From contig CANQOJ010000003.1 of NCBI GenBank assembly GCA_947625455.1, positions 1 to 36,453 of the forward strand: a stretch of DNA of 36,453 nt, in the 5' to 3' direction. How positions within the stretch are numbered: the first letter of the stretch is position 1; each line of letters opens with the position of its first letter. Under the pieces are notes generated by a model. The model made no database searches and was not told the DNA's origin. It saw only the letters and a program-made list of their open reading frames with translations. Origin of the DNA: an uncultured Clostridia bacterium. Its GTDB lineage: Bacteria > Bacillota > Clostridia > Oscillospirales > Ruminococcaceae. The position numbers and the translations under genes are program-made. Positions 7,244 to 16,239 of this stretch are shown here, in pieces.

Positions 7244-7822
7244 TTAAACGTTTACGCCGTAATTCATGCAAAGTTCTTTAAGTCCGCCCGCAAAACCGCT
7301 TCCTATGGCGTTGAACTTCCATTCGCCGTTGTGTCTGTAAAGCTCTGCGAAAACAATCGCTGTTTCTATTGAGAAATCCTCACACAGGTCATAGCGCACA
7401 AGCTCTGTGTTATTCGCCTGGTCAACAATGCGAATAAAAGCGTTTTCTACCTGCCCGAAATTCTGCGCGCGGTTTTCACAATCGTAGATTGTTACCGTAA
7501 AGGCAATTTTCTCAACATCTGCGGGAATTTTCGTCAAATCAACGACAATCTGCTCGTCGTCGCCCTCTCCCTCGCCCGTCAGGTTGTCGCCCATATGCTC
7601 AACCCCTCCGCAGGCATGCTTTAAATTTCCGTAGAAAACAAAATCTCCGTCGCTCTTGACTTTGCCGTTTGAGCCGAGTAAAAACGCCTCAGTATCAAGG
7701 TCAAACGCCGAGCCTCCCGAATATTTGTTTACGTCCCAGCCAAGCCCCACAACAAGCTTTGAAAGTCCGGGATTGCCTTTTGTAAGGTCTACTTTTTGTC
7801 CTTTAACCAAACTAACTGCCAT
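7244..7822 (-). CDS. terD: TerD-family calcium-binding stress protein
   Basis: The 192-residue protein is full length for TerD. It begins MAVSLVKGQKVDLTKGNPGL as usual, contains FDLDTEAFLLG and the calcium-binding segment GDNLTGEGEGDDEQI, and ends in the GSGFAGGLKELCMNYGVNV region seen in TerD/TerE. The start at 7822 is chosen over an ATG 24 bp further up because GGAGGA (7831-7836) lies just before it. TerD-family proteins bind Ca2+ and are tied to tellurite, phage and stress responses. No terC, terB or terA is present in the window. It is the first gene of the minus-strand Ter operon, transcribed from the promoter at 7874-7902. Confidence 0.95.
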   Translation of the reverse strand: MAVSLVKGQKVDLTKGNPGLSKLVVGLGWDVNKYSGGSAFDLDTEAFLLGSNGKVKSDGDFVFYGNLKHACGGVEHMGDNLTGEGEGDDEQIVVDLTKIPADVEKIAFTVTIYDCENRAQNFGQVENAFIRIVDQANNTELVRYDLCEDFSIETAIVFAELYRHNGEWKFNAIGSGFAGGLKELCMNYGVNV

Positions 7823-7873
7823 TTTATTTTTCCTCCATATTTTCATGACGGTTTAATCCGCATTTCTATGTTG

Positions 7874-7902
7874 ATTTTACCATAAAATTCCCGCAAAATC
7901 AA
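7874..7902 (-). promoter_or_regulatory. Promoter of the Ter operon
   Basis: On the minus strand TTGATT (7897-7902), a 17-bp spacer and TAAAAT (7874-7879) preceded by TGG form an extended -10 promoter. It lies about 50 bp upstream of the terD start. Confidence 0.75.
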
Positions 7903-8096
7903 GTGTCAAATATGGTTTTTTACCAAATTTAATGACGAAAGGTTTTCTTTTTGTCTGTTTTCACAATAAACGCCGCTTAATTTTGGAGAATATGACAAAC
8001 ATCTCCTGCCTTTTCAAATTTTGTATAAAATTGTTACAGGGAATCTATACATTATGTATAAAATCAACACGATGCAATAAAAATTTTTATAAATAC

Positions 8097-8125
8097 TTGA
8101 CAAAATTTAAAAGATATGTTAAAAT
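8097..8125 (+). promoter_or_regulatory. Promoter of the chemoreceptor gene
   Basis: TTGACA (8097-8102), a 17-bp spacer and TAAAAT (8120-8125), with TG one base before the -10. The leader to the ATG at 8189 is about 60 nt. Confidence 0.85.
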
Positions 8126-8188
8126 TTAATTGATAAATTTATATCTAATATTTTTTCAGTCTATTTTCAGGTTGGAGGAAAACAGGTT

Positions 8189-10075
8189 ATGTCAAAAAAA
8201 GGTTATAGATTGAGTGTAAAAATAACGGTTATATCTTGTCTGCTGGTATTCGTAACGGCTTTGCTTTCGGCTTTGATTGCGGGATTTTTATGCGCGGCGA
8301 GCATGAGGGATATTACGTTTACGCTTGTTTCAAGCGGTACGCATACTGTCGAGGCTGAAGTAAGAGGCGAACAGGATACGCTGAAAATACTTGCGGATAA
8401 TATTATAGCAAACGGCGCGCAGAAAAATACCGACCGCATTTCTTCCCTTTGGAACGAAACAAGGCGCGATGAATATGACTTTATCGGCATTGTTGAAAAC
8501 GGCAGTATTACATGGACTACCGACAATTCCGTTTTACCGCAGGGATTTACCCCGAGAACAGGTTTGTTCTCATCTGATGACAAGCTTTTCTGCACATACG
8601 TTACGAGCGATTTGGGCGGATTTTCGTACATACTCGGTACTGACCTTGTGAAAACATCATTTGTTGATACCATAAAGGAAAAGACAAACTGCGAAATTTC
8701 GCTGTTCTTGAATGACGTGCGTTATAACACTACGATATTCAACGCTTCGGGCGACCGCATTGTAGGCGAAAAAATGAGCGCGTCCGTCTGGAAATCAATG
8801 CAGGCTGACCAGACGTTTGAAAACCGCATAGACATCAGCGGAAAGCCTTATTTCGTATTCTATGATCCCATGAAAGACGAGGACGGAAACATTATCGGCT
8901 CATATTTCGCGGGCTACACGGCTGACATCTACAACAACGCCATAGCAAGCGCGATTATCACTACGACGCTTATCTGTATCGCTATCGTAATTGTAATCGT
9001 AATAGTCCTCTTTATCATTCTGAAAGCCGACATCGAGCGTCCTATCGCGGCGCTTATCCCCGAATGTGACGACATCAAGAACATCAACCTCAACAAGGGC
9101 AACAGCGGGTTTGCATATCACAATGACGAGATAGGTCATCTTGCTGACGCGCTTATTGAGTCAAAACAGACGCTTAACTCTTATGTTCAGGATATAGTGA
9201 ACATACTTGACTCAATGGCAGGCGGCGACTTTTCAAATCAGCCGTCTATCTCCTACAAGGGCGACTTTGTTTCGATAGAAAAAGCTTTTGAACAGATACG
9301 CTCACAACTCGGCGATATTATTTCAAACGTCACGCTTTCTGCGGAAAATGTGTCCATGGGTGCGGAACAAATGGCGGAGGGCACGCAGTCGCTTGCAGAG
9401 GGCACTCAGCGTCAGGCGGCGACAATTGACGAGCTGTCCTCTACGGTATCCGGCATAAGCGAACATGTCAACAAAACCGCAGAAGCCGCGCAGACTGCTT
9501 CCGAAATCAGCATGGACTGTGCGAATATCATGCAGCAGCGCACCGCAGATATGCAGGACCTTATAAACGCTATGGATATTGTCGAGAAGAAGTCCGAGGA
9601 TATCGCAAATGTTATCAAGGCAATTGAGGATATTGCATTCCAGACGAACATTCTTGCGCTGAATGCTTCTATCGAAGCGGCTCGCGCAGGCGACGCAGGA
9701 AAGGGATTTGCCGTTGTTGCAACGGAAGTAGGTACTCTTGCGGCACGCTCTGCGGAATCCGCAAACTCAACCAGGACTATTATCGACAGCACGCTTGACG
9801 CTGTTCATGCGTCAATTGAAATCGCCCGCAAGGCTGCAAAGGCGATTGAAAACGTTACGGAAAAATCACGTCAGGCAAGCGACCTTGTAAGAGAAATTGC
9901 AACTGACGCTAATTCTCAGGCAAAAGAACTCGAACAGGCTACAATCGGCATAAACGACATAAGCAGCGTTGTTCAGCAGAACTCCTCTACCGCGCAGCAG
10001 TCTGCGGCTTCATGCGAAGAACTCTCTGCGCAGTCTAAGATTATGCAGGAACAGGTTAACAGAATGAAGGTCTGA
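8189..10075 (+). CDS. Methyl-accepting chemotaxis protein with extracellular Cache-like sensor
   Basis: The 628-residue chemoreceptor has a first membrane segment at about 10-35, an extracellular sensor of about 220 residues with a Cache-like pattern (KPYFVFYDPMKDEDGNIIGS near its end), a second membrane segment at about 255-280, a HAMP linker starting ADIERPIAALIP, and a coiled-coil signalling domain. The hairpin tip that contacts CheA/CheW is visible as EDIAFQTNILALNASIEAAR followed by GKGFAVVATEV. There is no C-terminal CheR-tethering pentapeptide. The GGAGG at 8174-8178 fixes the start. The ligand is not predictable. The stop codon merges with a heptamer repeat block. Confidence 0.95.
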   Translation: MSKKGYRLSVKITVISCLLVFVTALLSALIAGFLCAASMRDITFTLVSSGTHTVEAEVRGEQDTLKILADNIIANGAQKNTDRISSLWNETRRDEYDFIGIVENGSITWTTDNSVLPQGFTPRTGLFSSDDKLFCTYVTSDLGGFSYILGTDLVKTSFVDTIKEKTNCEISLFLNDVRYNTTIFNASGDRIVGEKMSASVWKSMQADQTFENRIDISGKPYFVFYDPMKDEDGNIIGSYFAGYTADIYNNAIASAIITTTLICIAIVIVIVIVLFIILKADIERPIAALIPECDDIKNINLNKGNSGFAYHNDEIGHLADALIESKQTLNSYVQDIVNILDSMAGGDFSNQPSISYKGDFVSIEKAFEQIRSQLGDIISNVTLSAENVSMGAEQMAEGTQSLAEGTQRQAATIDELSSTVSGISEHVNKTAEAAQTASEISMDCANIMQQRTADMQDLINAMDIVEKKSEDIANVIKAIEDIAFQTNILALNASIEAARAGDAGKGFAVVATEVGTLAARSAESANSTRTIIDSTLDAVHASIEIARKAAKAIENVTEKSRQASDLVREIATDANSQAKELEQATIGINDISSVVQQNSSTAQQSAASCEELSAQSKIMQEQVNRMKV

Positions 10076-10178
10076 ACTAGAGACTAGACGCATTATCCTC
10101 CTTCGTCGGATAACGCTTTAAGAGGCTAGAGGCTAGACATGGTATCCGCTTCGCGGATAATATTAAGATTGTTAGATT
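10076..10178. repeat. Heptamer repeat block with mini-palindromes
   Basis: CTAGAGACTAGAC (10077-10089), a CGCATTATCC...CGGATAACG palindrome, then AGAGGCTAGAGGCTAGACA and a CCGCTTCGCGG stem with GGATAAT. The second half reappears in reverse complement in the metG leader (23653-23716). Confidence 0.75.
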
Positions 10179-10180
10179 AA

Positions 10181-10220
10181 ACGAGCGTAAACCTATCAAT
10201 GGGTTTACGCTCGTTGTTTT
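10181..10220. terminator. Bidirectional intrinsic terminator between convergent genes
   Basis: A 13-bp perfect stem (10181-10193 with 10202-10214) is followed by TGTTTT on the plus strand and by an A/T-rich stretch on the minus strand. It separates the chemoreceptor gene from the convergent YfhO gene. Confidence 0.85.
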
Positions 10221-10241
10221 AAAAATAGTATCTCTAACCGC

Positions 10242-12815
10242 TTAATCTTCGGTCTCTAGTTGCTTTTTTCTACGGCGAGTTTTAATTCTGACAAGCGTCA
10301 TTACTATAAAGATAACCGCGCCGCATACTGAAGCAATAACGCCCGCAATAAAGCCGTCGGGCAAATATACAAGCTTCACCGTATGTTCGCCTTTCGGAAT
10401 GTTAAGGCAAATAAGCGTATCATTGACGGACGTGTTGATCTCGCATTTCCTGCCGTCAATATATGCACTCCAGCCCTTTTCATACGGGATTGACGTAAAC
10501 AGCGCGCAATCCTCTTTTGCGTTTACCGATAATTCAAGAGCGTTGTTTCCCGTTTTTTGCACCTCGTTTTTGGGAATTGCGGAGTTGAAATCTTTCAAAG
10601 CCGTTTCGTCAAGTACGCAGAAAATCGGCGCTTCAAATACTGCACTGCTGTTATAAAGCCTTACTTCAACCGTAACCTGTTCATTTTCCAAAAAACTTCC
10701 CAAGTACGCAACATTATGCTGAAATCCGCCGAAATAGTCGCAGACATATTCGCCGTTTACAAACAGCGCGCAGGTGTGTTCTTCGTATGTCGGGATATAG
10801 ACGTACAGCGGACCGGATTTCGGAATATCAAGCGTATACTCTGCAATTCCGTCAGCGTTTGCATTTCGCTTTTCATAACGAGTGCCGTTTTGTTTCAAGT
10901 TTTGTAGGTCGAAGTCATATTCGCGAATACGAGTGAAAAATTGAGTACGATTGCCGAGAATTGCCGAGGCTATGTTTTCCTGGCAATAAAACGGGTTTTC
11001 GTCGTCAATCTCACTGCCTATAATTTCCCTGTCCGCAAGAAACGCAATCGGCAAAGCGTCCGGATTTTCGTAAACAATGCCGTCTCTTTCGCTGTACGGC
11101 ACAAGCTTTTCGTCCTTCGACATAACATATTTTATGCCGAAAATGTCGTCGGTAAGCATTGTAGAACCGTTATATCGCGTATGCCAGTCGTACTGACCAA
11201 ACCCCAGCTGTCTCATCATTTTGAGTACATTTTCGTTATATACGCTTGAAGAAAACGAAACGCCGTAAATCCCCGCGGCTATATTGTCGTTAAACGCGCG
11301 GTGGAATGTCTTTTCAACACGGTAAAATCCGCTGTCATTTGCCTTTATCCTGTCGGCAGTTTCGCGCATTTCGATTATCTGCGGTTCATATTCCTCGCGC
11401 TTTTGATAACCGAAATCGCCGTTTATGTTAATCAGATAACTCTGCGTGTTAATAATAAGTTCAGCGCACACGGCTATCGCAATTACCGCTTTCGTCTGCT
11501 TTTTGGGGAATAGTTTTACAAGCAACGCACAAACGCCCGCGATTGCAAGCGCTGTCAGCGTAAACAGTCCGATATACTCTGCGTTTTTAAATTCCCTGCT
11601 TCTGAATGCATTTGCCGTCAGCAAAAGCGCTAACAATATAAAAAACGCTGTTCCAAAATGCCGCGCGTGAAGTTCTTTTAAGTTTTCAAATGCCTTTGCG
11701 CCCAGGATTACAAGCATGAATATCAGCAAAAAGGAGTATCTGTGTTCAAACCATACAGGCGCGCGACCGCCGTGCCAGAGGTTGTCCAAGGGCTTAAAGT
11801 ACAGTGAAAACATCAGCAATCCGCATAAAACGCCGCTTGAAATTCTCTCGCGGACGGCAACTTTTTTGCACATAAAATATAAAATTGCAAAGATAAGCGC
11901 GAATAATCCGCAGTACAAAAACGGAAGTCCGTTGTATCTCTGGCTGTCGTAAACTGTCGGGTAGAATTTCAGCAGACCGTCAAGCATATTGAAACATTCC
12001 CTAAATTCTACTCTGTCAAGACCGCCGCTTAACTTTCCCTCAAAAAGCGGCGCGACCGCGGGGACAATGATTATACCCGCCATGAATACAGCAGACGCTG
12101 ACGAAAACAGGAAAATTCCGATTTTTTGCTTTCTTAAGAACGTTTTTCTTGACGAAATAAGAAAGGCAAAATACAAAAGGGAGAAAATGCACAGCATATA
12201 ACCCGTGTAGTAATTTGCCATTATTGCGAAAAGCAGCGTCAATGTATACAGCATGAAACCGCGTTTTCTGCACATTCTCTCCAGTCCCATGATTATAAGC
12301 GGAAGCAAAGCCACAGCGTCAAGCCACATGGGGTTTATGGTATTTGCGCATGAATACCCGCACAATGCGTAACACAGCGAAAATACAACGGCGGTAAACT
12401 CGGAATACTTGCGGTGTTTCCTCAAAAACAGCGACATAGTAAGTCCCGCACAGCTTATTTTCGCAATAAGCATAACAAGAAGCCCCTCCGTTATATTTTC
12501 GCGAGGGAACAAAAGAACAATAAGATTAAACGGGCTTGCGATATAATACGCGAAAGTCCCGTAAAACCCGCCGGAAAGCGAACCGCTCCAGTTGTAAAAA
12601 AGCCCCTCTTCTCCGAAAATAACGTTTTTAAGATAGTCAAAAAAGTAAACGTATTGAGAACTGAAGTCCACCGCCAAAACGGATTTTTCTCCAAACGGGT
12701 AAATTCCGACAAACGCGTATGCCGCAAGAAGTATAACAGCGGGAATGATAAACGAAAGGATGTGGGATTTGTTCGTTGCTATAAATGTTTTGATTTTTGT
12801 AAGAATGTTTTTCAT
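10242..12815 (-). CDS. YfhO-family polytopic membrane protein (GT-C-like glycosyltransferase)
   Basis: The 857-residue protein has about a dozen membrane segments in its first two thirds and a large extracellular domain before one last membrane helix near the C-terminus. Diagnostic stretches are AVDFSSQYVYFFDYL and YNWSGSLSGGFYG near the start, the acidic loop typical of this family, and SIPYEKGWSAYIDGRK and YLPDGFIAG near the end. YfhO-like proteins are predicted GT-C enzymes that use lipid-linked sugars to modify cell-wall polymers such as lipoteichoic acid. The start has AAAGGAC 10 bp upstream. It is a single-gene unit between a terminator and a repeat-rich intergenic region. Confidence 0.9.
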   Translation of the reverse strand: MKNILTKIKTFIATNKSHILSFIIPAVILLAAYAFVGIYPFGEKSVLAVDFSSQYVYFFDYLKNVIFGEEGLFYNWSGSLSGGFYGTFAYYIASPFNLIVLLFPRENITEGLLVMLIAKISCAGLTMSLFLRKHRKYSEFTAVVFSLCYALCGYSCANTINPMWLDAVALLPLIIMGLERMCRKRGFMLYTLTLLFAIMANYYTGYMLCIFSLLYFAFLISSRKTFLRKQKIGIFLFSSASAVFMAGIIIVPAVAPLFEGKLSGGLDRVEFRECFNMLDGLLKFYPTVYDSQRYNGLPFLYCGLFALIFAILYFMCKKVAVRERISSGVLCGLLMFSLYFKPLDNLWHGGRAPVWFEHRYSFLLIFMLVILGAKAFENLKELHARHFGTAFFILLALLLTANAFRSREFKNAEYIGLFTLTALAIAGVCALLVKLFPKKQTKAVIAIAVCAELIINTQSYLININGDFGYQKREEYEPQIIEMRETADRIKANDSGFYRVEKTFHRAFNDNIAAGIYGVSFSSSVYNENVLKMMRQLGFGQYDWHTRYNGSTMLTDDIFGIKYVMSKDEKLVPYSERDGIVYENPDALPIAFLADREIIGSEIDDENPFYCQENIASAILGNRTQFFTRIREYDFDLQNLKQNGTRYEKRNANADGIAEYTLDIPKSGPLYVYIPTYEEHTCALFVNGEYVCDYFGGFQHNVAYLGSFLENEQVTVEVRLYNSSAVFEAPIFCVLDETALKDFNSAIPKNEVQKTGNNALELSVNAKEDCALFTSIPYEKGWSAYIDGRKCEINTSVNDTLICLNIPKGEHTVKLVYLPDGFIAGVIASVCGAVIFIVMTLVRIKTRRRKKQLETED

Positions 12816-12832
12816 ATTTTAAGTCCTTTTCT

Positions 12833-12932
12833 TTTAGAGGTAAGATGTTAGATGTAAGAGGTAAGAGTTTGAGCCGAAATGTGATTTTGCCGTTTAGAAG
12901 TAAGGGGTTAGATGTAGGAGGTAAGAGTTTGA
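12833..12932. repeat. Two direct copies of a 40-bp heptamer array, 60-bp period
   Basis: 12833-12872 and 12893-12932 are near-identical arrays of 7-bp units (GAGGTAA, GATGTTA, GATGTAA, GAGGTAA, GAGTTTG). The 20-bp spacers after each copy are also alike (both contain TTTTGC), so the unit is a 60-bp tandem duplication. Confidence 0.8.
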
Positions 12933-13155
12933 ACTTGAACGCTGTTTTGCTGATTCAGAGGGGTTTACGGGGCTGTTTGGCGGGGTTGTGAAATTGATGA
13001 TGGTTTATCGACAGTTTGAACAACTTTATTATAGCACAACTACTTTGCTTTGCATATTAGCAAAATCAACAAAAAAATTCTCAAAATTTGCCGAAAAATT
13101 ATGCAACACGGTGCTTGGTGATTTTGACGAAATGAAATTTTTTATCAAAAGGTAA

Positions 13156-13184
13156 TTCCCAAACAAGTATAAATATGTTAGAAT
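13156..13184 (+). promoter_or_regulatory. Probable promoter of the EAL gene
   Basis: An extended -10 (TGT followed by TAGAAT at 13179-13184) lies 17 bp from a weak -35 (TTCCCA, 13156-13161). The leader is short, about 25 nt. Confidence 0.55.
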
Positions 13185-13215
13185 GTAGATAGCTGATTTT
13201 GGGAGGTATTGCAAT

Positions 13216-14424
13216 ATGGCAATTGAATTAAACAAAGAGAATATCGCGGGACTTATTGAAAAGGCTTTTGAAAACCATGAAATAAAGGTTTACTATCAGC
13301 CGAAATTCAGCGCGGTAAACAGCAAGATTATGGGCGCAGAGGCTTTGGCGCGCTGGCAGATGTCGGACGGGGTTATGATTTCGCCCGCTATGTTTGTGCC
13401 TTTGCTTGAAGAATTAGGGCTTATAATAGACCTGGACTGGTATGTTTTCAGAGAGGTGTGCAGGTTTATTGCAGATGAACGCAAGGCGGGCGGGAAAGTT
13501 GTCACGGTTTCATCTAACTTCTCGCGCTTTCACGCAAGAGAAGCGGATTTTACAAAAAAGCTGTCTGAAATTGCCGACGAATACAACGTGCCGAGGAAGT
13601 ATCTTGAAGTTGAGATAACCGAGTCCGCTTTAGCGTTTGAGGGAGTGGACATAATCGACTTTGTAAGTTCAATAAAGGACGCGGGTTTCGCCATTTCAAT
13701 CGACGATTTCGGAAGCGGACTTTCATCGCTTAACTTCGTAAAGGACGTTCCCGCAAGCGAACTTAAAATCGACAAATCGCTTCTTTCGCACAACTGTGAA
13801 AACGAAAAAGAGAGGATTGTCCTTGAAGCAATATTCGAGTTTGCGCACAGGCTGAATATGACCACCGTTGCAGAGGGCGTTGAAACGAAAGAACAGCTTG
13901 GTTTTCTGAGAACCTGCGGCTGTGAACTGATACAGGGATATTTATTCGCAAAGCCCATGCCCGAAGAGGATTTCAGGAATATCCTCCTGCAATCCGAGAA
14001 AACAACGGAAACCGAGGACATTTTGCTTGTTCAGTCGCCTGCTACAGCGTCACAGCTTTTGCTTGACGCGGTGTTCACGGAATATCCGCTTGTTATCATG
14101 AGCAACCTTTCTAGAAACAGCTTTTATATGATGGCATATGAAAACTTTTCAACCCGCTCCTGCCCGTCAACAGGCGTATATACCGAACTTATCGTTCACG
14201 GCGCGTCTACAATGTACCCCGACGACCAAAAGCTGTTTTCCGATACGTTTGACATAGACGACCAGATTAAGGCTTACGAAAGAGGAGAGCGCACAAGAAG
14301 AGTAGTCACGCGTCAGCTTGGAGACGACGGCATATACAGAAAAGTTGAAACTACAAACTACTATATGAAAAATCCCAACAGCGACGATATACTTGCGATA
14401 ACTCTAAGTCACGCCGTTGAATAA
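13216..14424 (+). CDS. EAL-domain c-di-GMP phosphodiesterase with C-terminal PAS-like domain
   Basis: Residues about 15-255 form an EAL domain. The catalytic residues are all visible: AEALARW (the EAL motif), SSNFSR with the metal Asn, EITES, DDFGSG with the Asp pair, ELKIDKS with the Lys, VAEGVET and IQGYLFAKP. It should therefore hydrolyse c-di-GMP to pGpG in the cytoplasm. The last 130 residues (EYPLVIMSNLSRNSFYMM ... RQLGDDGIYRKVETTNYY) form a second PAS-like domain that I recognise from clostridial GGDEF/EAL proteins; it probably senses an unknown input. There is no membrane segment. The ribosome site GGGAGG is at 13201-13206. Confidence 0.93.
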   Translation: MAIELNKENIAGLIEKAFENHEIKVYYQPKFSAVNSKIMGAEALARWQMSDGVMISPAMFVPLLEELGLIIDLDWYVFREVCRFIADERKAGGKVVTVSSNFSRFHAREADFTKKLSEIADEYNVPRKYLEVEITESALAFEGVDIIDFVSSIKDAGFAISIDDFGSGLSSLNFVKDVPASELKIDKSLLSHNCENEKERIVLEAIFEFAHRLNMTTVAEGVETKEQLGFLRTCGCELIQGYLFAKPMPEEDFRNILLQSEKTTETEDILLVQSPATASQLLLDAVFTEYPLVIMSNLSRNSFYMMAYENFSTRSCPSTGVYTELIVHGASTMYPDDQKLFSDTFDIDDQIKAYERGERTRRVVTRQLGDDGIYRKVETTNYYMKNPNSDDILAITLSHAVE

Positions 14425-14431
14425 AATTTAT

Positions 14432-14608
14432 CAGACTGTAGATAAAGCCCCATCTACGTCGTCAGCGTAGCAGCGTTTTCCGCGTAGCGGATAATGCGTG
14501 CAGGCACAAAGCCTAGCCGCAGCCACGCTTCAGCGTTGTGCGCGAAGCGCACATTGCGGTATCTGGGACTTTCTCTACAGTCTGAGGCTTGACTTTTTAT
14601 ACAAACTG
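14432..14608. repeat. Palindromic repeat element, copy A
   Basis: The left end CAGACTGT (14432-14439) and right end ACAGTCTG (14577-14584) are inverted, and the match extends imperfectly for about 22 bp (CAGACTGTAGATAAAGCCCC against TGGGACTTTCTCTACAGTCTG). A second box ACAAACTG ends at 14608. The inside has stems such as GTGCGC-GAA-GCGCAC. There is no open frame. Confidence 0.85.
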
Positions 14609-14631
14609 GAATAAAGATAAGGTCTGATTTT

Positions 14632-16239
14632 ATGAAAAAAACTGCAAAAAAGATGTTCTCACTGCTTATTGCTCTGACAATGACAATCTGCGGCTGTTCG
14701 GAAATTCCCGATTTGAGCGGTGAGTTTACAAATTCTGACAATTCCGACAACGAAAGTTCTATAAATTCTGCGGACTACAACGAAAGCGCGCCCGATGAAT
14801 TTGAGGTGAACAAAGCGGATTTTGTGGTAAAGCTTAACGCAGAGGGCGGGGTTTACGAAAATGCCGAGATGATTTCAGAGGGTGAGTTTGACGGCAGAGG
14901 TTATGTACGCTTTGAACAGGGCGAAACGCTTACACATATCGTAAACCCGAAAAACTCACAGCATTACCGCTTTGTACTTGCCGTGCGCTCGCAGAAAGGC
15001 GCGTCAATTAGTCTCAGCGTAAAGGACAAGACAGAGGGAATGTTCTATGTACCGCCGTATGAAGATGATGACAGCCAGAATGCGTCCGAAAAGTTTGGCT
15101 ATTCAATAGTAGACTGCGTTTATCTTGAAGAAGGGAAAAATGTGTTCAAGTTAAGCGTTGACAAGGGAACAGCTGATATTGACTATATAATAGTCGAAAA
15201 TTCCGACAAAGCCGACGCGTCATGTTACAGGACAGGCACGTCCGCGGTAAACCCCTATGCAAGCTTATCGACAGTCGGCACAATGAAATATCTTTCGGAT
15301 ATTTACGGAGATTACTCGATGACGGCGGTGAATGTTTCGGTCGGCACCAATGCGGAAGCTGACGCGGTGTATCAGCTTACGGGACGTTATCCCGCAATCA
15401 GAGGTTCAGAACTTGCGTATGCGGTTTCGGAAAATGTGGACAAGGAAAAACTGCTTGTGGACGATATTGATTTAGCTGTTGACTGGAGTAAAAGTGGAGG
15501 GCTTGTTGCATATAAATGGCACTGGTATTCTCCAAACAGACTTCGCTCGGTCAAAACAGGAGCGTTTGACCTTGCAAAAGCGTTCAAGTCCGTAAATGTC
15601 GAGGAAACAGCACTGTTAAGCGCCGAAGAACTCTCCACGCTGAATAAAGACGGATATATTTCGAGCGATTATCTGGCGTTGATAACCGATATAGATAAAA
15701 TTGCCGAAAATCTGGCAAAACTTGAGGGCGCGGCGACATTCTTTGAGCCTCTCCCAAATGCTGATTCGGGGCTTTACTGGTGGGGCGACAGCGCTGAAAA
15801 CTACAAAAAGCTTTACGCTCTTGTTTTCAACAGACTATGCAGATACCACAAGCTTACAAACTTGATTTTTGTATATACAGGCGGCAGCGGTGATTATTTT
15901 CCGGGTGCGGAATACTGCGACATAGTCGGTCAGAGCTTTTTTGAAAAATCCGACTCGTCATTCGCAGGCAGATTTTCTGCATCGGCTGACGGTTTCCCGA
16001 CAAGAAAAATGCTCGCCGTAACATCATGCGACGTTATGCCGAGCGTAGACTATATGAACCGCGACAATGCCATATGGCTCTGGACGGCGATTGAAAGCGG
16101 AAAGTATCTTATTGATGAAAACGGAGCGTTTTCGTCTGAATATAACTCCATAAACGCTCTCCGAAAAGCATATAATTCAACTCTTATGCTTACCCGTGAT
16201 GAACTTCCCGATATAAGAAATTACGCTATTTCACCTTAA
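14632..16239 (+). CDS. Lipoprotein with CBM-like and catalytically degenerate GH26-like domains
   Basis: The 535-residue protein has a lipoprotein signal peptide with a cysteine at about residue 22 (MTICGCSE) and a Ser/Asn/Glu-rich linker. A jelly-roll domain like CBM35/CBM6 spans about 55-190 (GRGYVRFEQGE, LEEGKNVFKLSVDKG, DIDYIIVE). The rest resembles GH26 beta-mannanases: GLVAYKWHWYSPN matches the WH-P motif, and FFEPLPNADSGLYWWG matches the RPLHEMNGGWFWWG-type motif. In that motif the acid/base HE is replaced by PN. The nucleophile Glu expected after the KML-type strand (LAVTSCDVMPS) is also missing. I infer a surface glycan-binding pseudoenzyme. Its 3' end overlaps the convergent amidohydrolase gene by 14 bp. 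Confidence 0.75.
   Translation: MKKTAKKMFSLLIALTMTICGCSEIPDLSGEFTNSDNSDNESSINSADYNESAPDEFEVNKADFVVKLNAEGGVYENAEMISEGEFDGRGYVRFEQGETLTHIVNPKNSQHYRFVLAVRSQKGASISLSVKDKTEGMFYVPPYEDDDSQNASEKFGYSIVDCVYLEEGKNVFKLSVDKGTADIDYIIVENSDKADASCYRTGTSAVNPYASLSTVGTMKYLSDIYGDYSMTAVNVSVGTNAEADAVYQLTGRYPAIRGSELAYAVSENVDKEKLLVDDIDLAVDWSKSGGLVAYKWHWYSPNRLRSVKTGAFDLAKAFKSVNVEETALLSAEELSTLNKDGYISSDYLALITDIDKIAENLAKLEGAATFFEPLPNADSGLYWWGDSAENYKKLYALVFNRLCRYHKLTNLIFVYTGGSGDYFPGAEYCDIVGQSFFEKSDSSFAGRFSASADGFPTRKMLAVTSCDVMPSVDYMNRDNAIWLWTAIESGKYLIDENGAFSSEYNSINALRKAYNSTLMLTRDELPDIRNYAISP

Larger units (their letters stand above)
7823..8188. other. Divergent intergenic region between terD and the chemoreceptor gene
   Basis: This AT-rich stretch holds the two outward promoters listed separately. 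The middle part (about 7905-8095) contains no open frame that I can support and no riboswitch fold that I recognise. Confidence 0.6.
12816..13215. other. Divergent intergenic region between the YfhO and EAL genes
   Basis: Apart from the heptamer duplication and the promoter at 13156-13184, the stretch 12935-13150 is AT-rich and holds no open frame that I can support. Confidence 0.6.

Noticed and set aside
7905..8188. c-di-GMP riboswitch upstream of the chemoreceptor gene
   Set aside because: The promoter at 8097-8125 leaves a leader of only about 60 nt, too short and without the expected motif.
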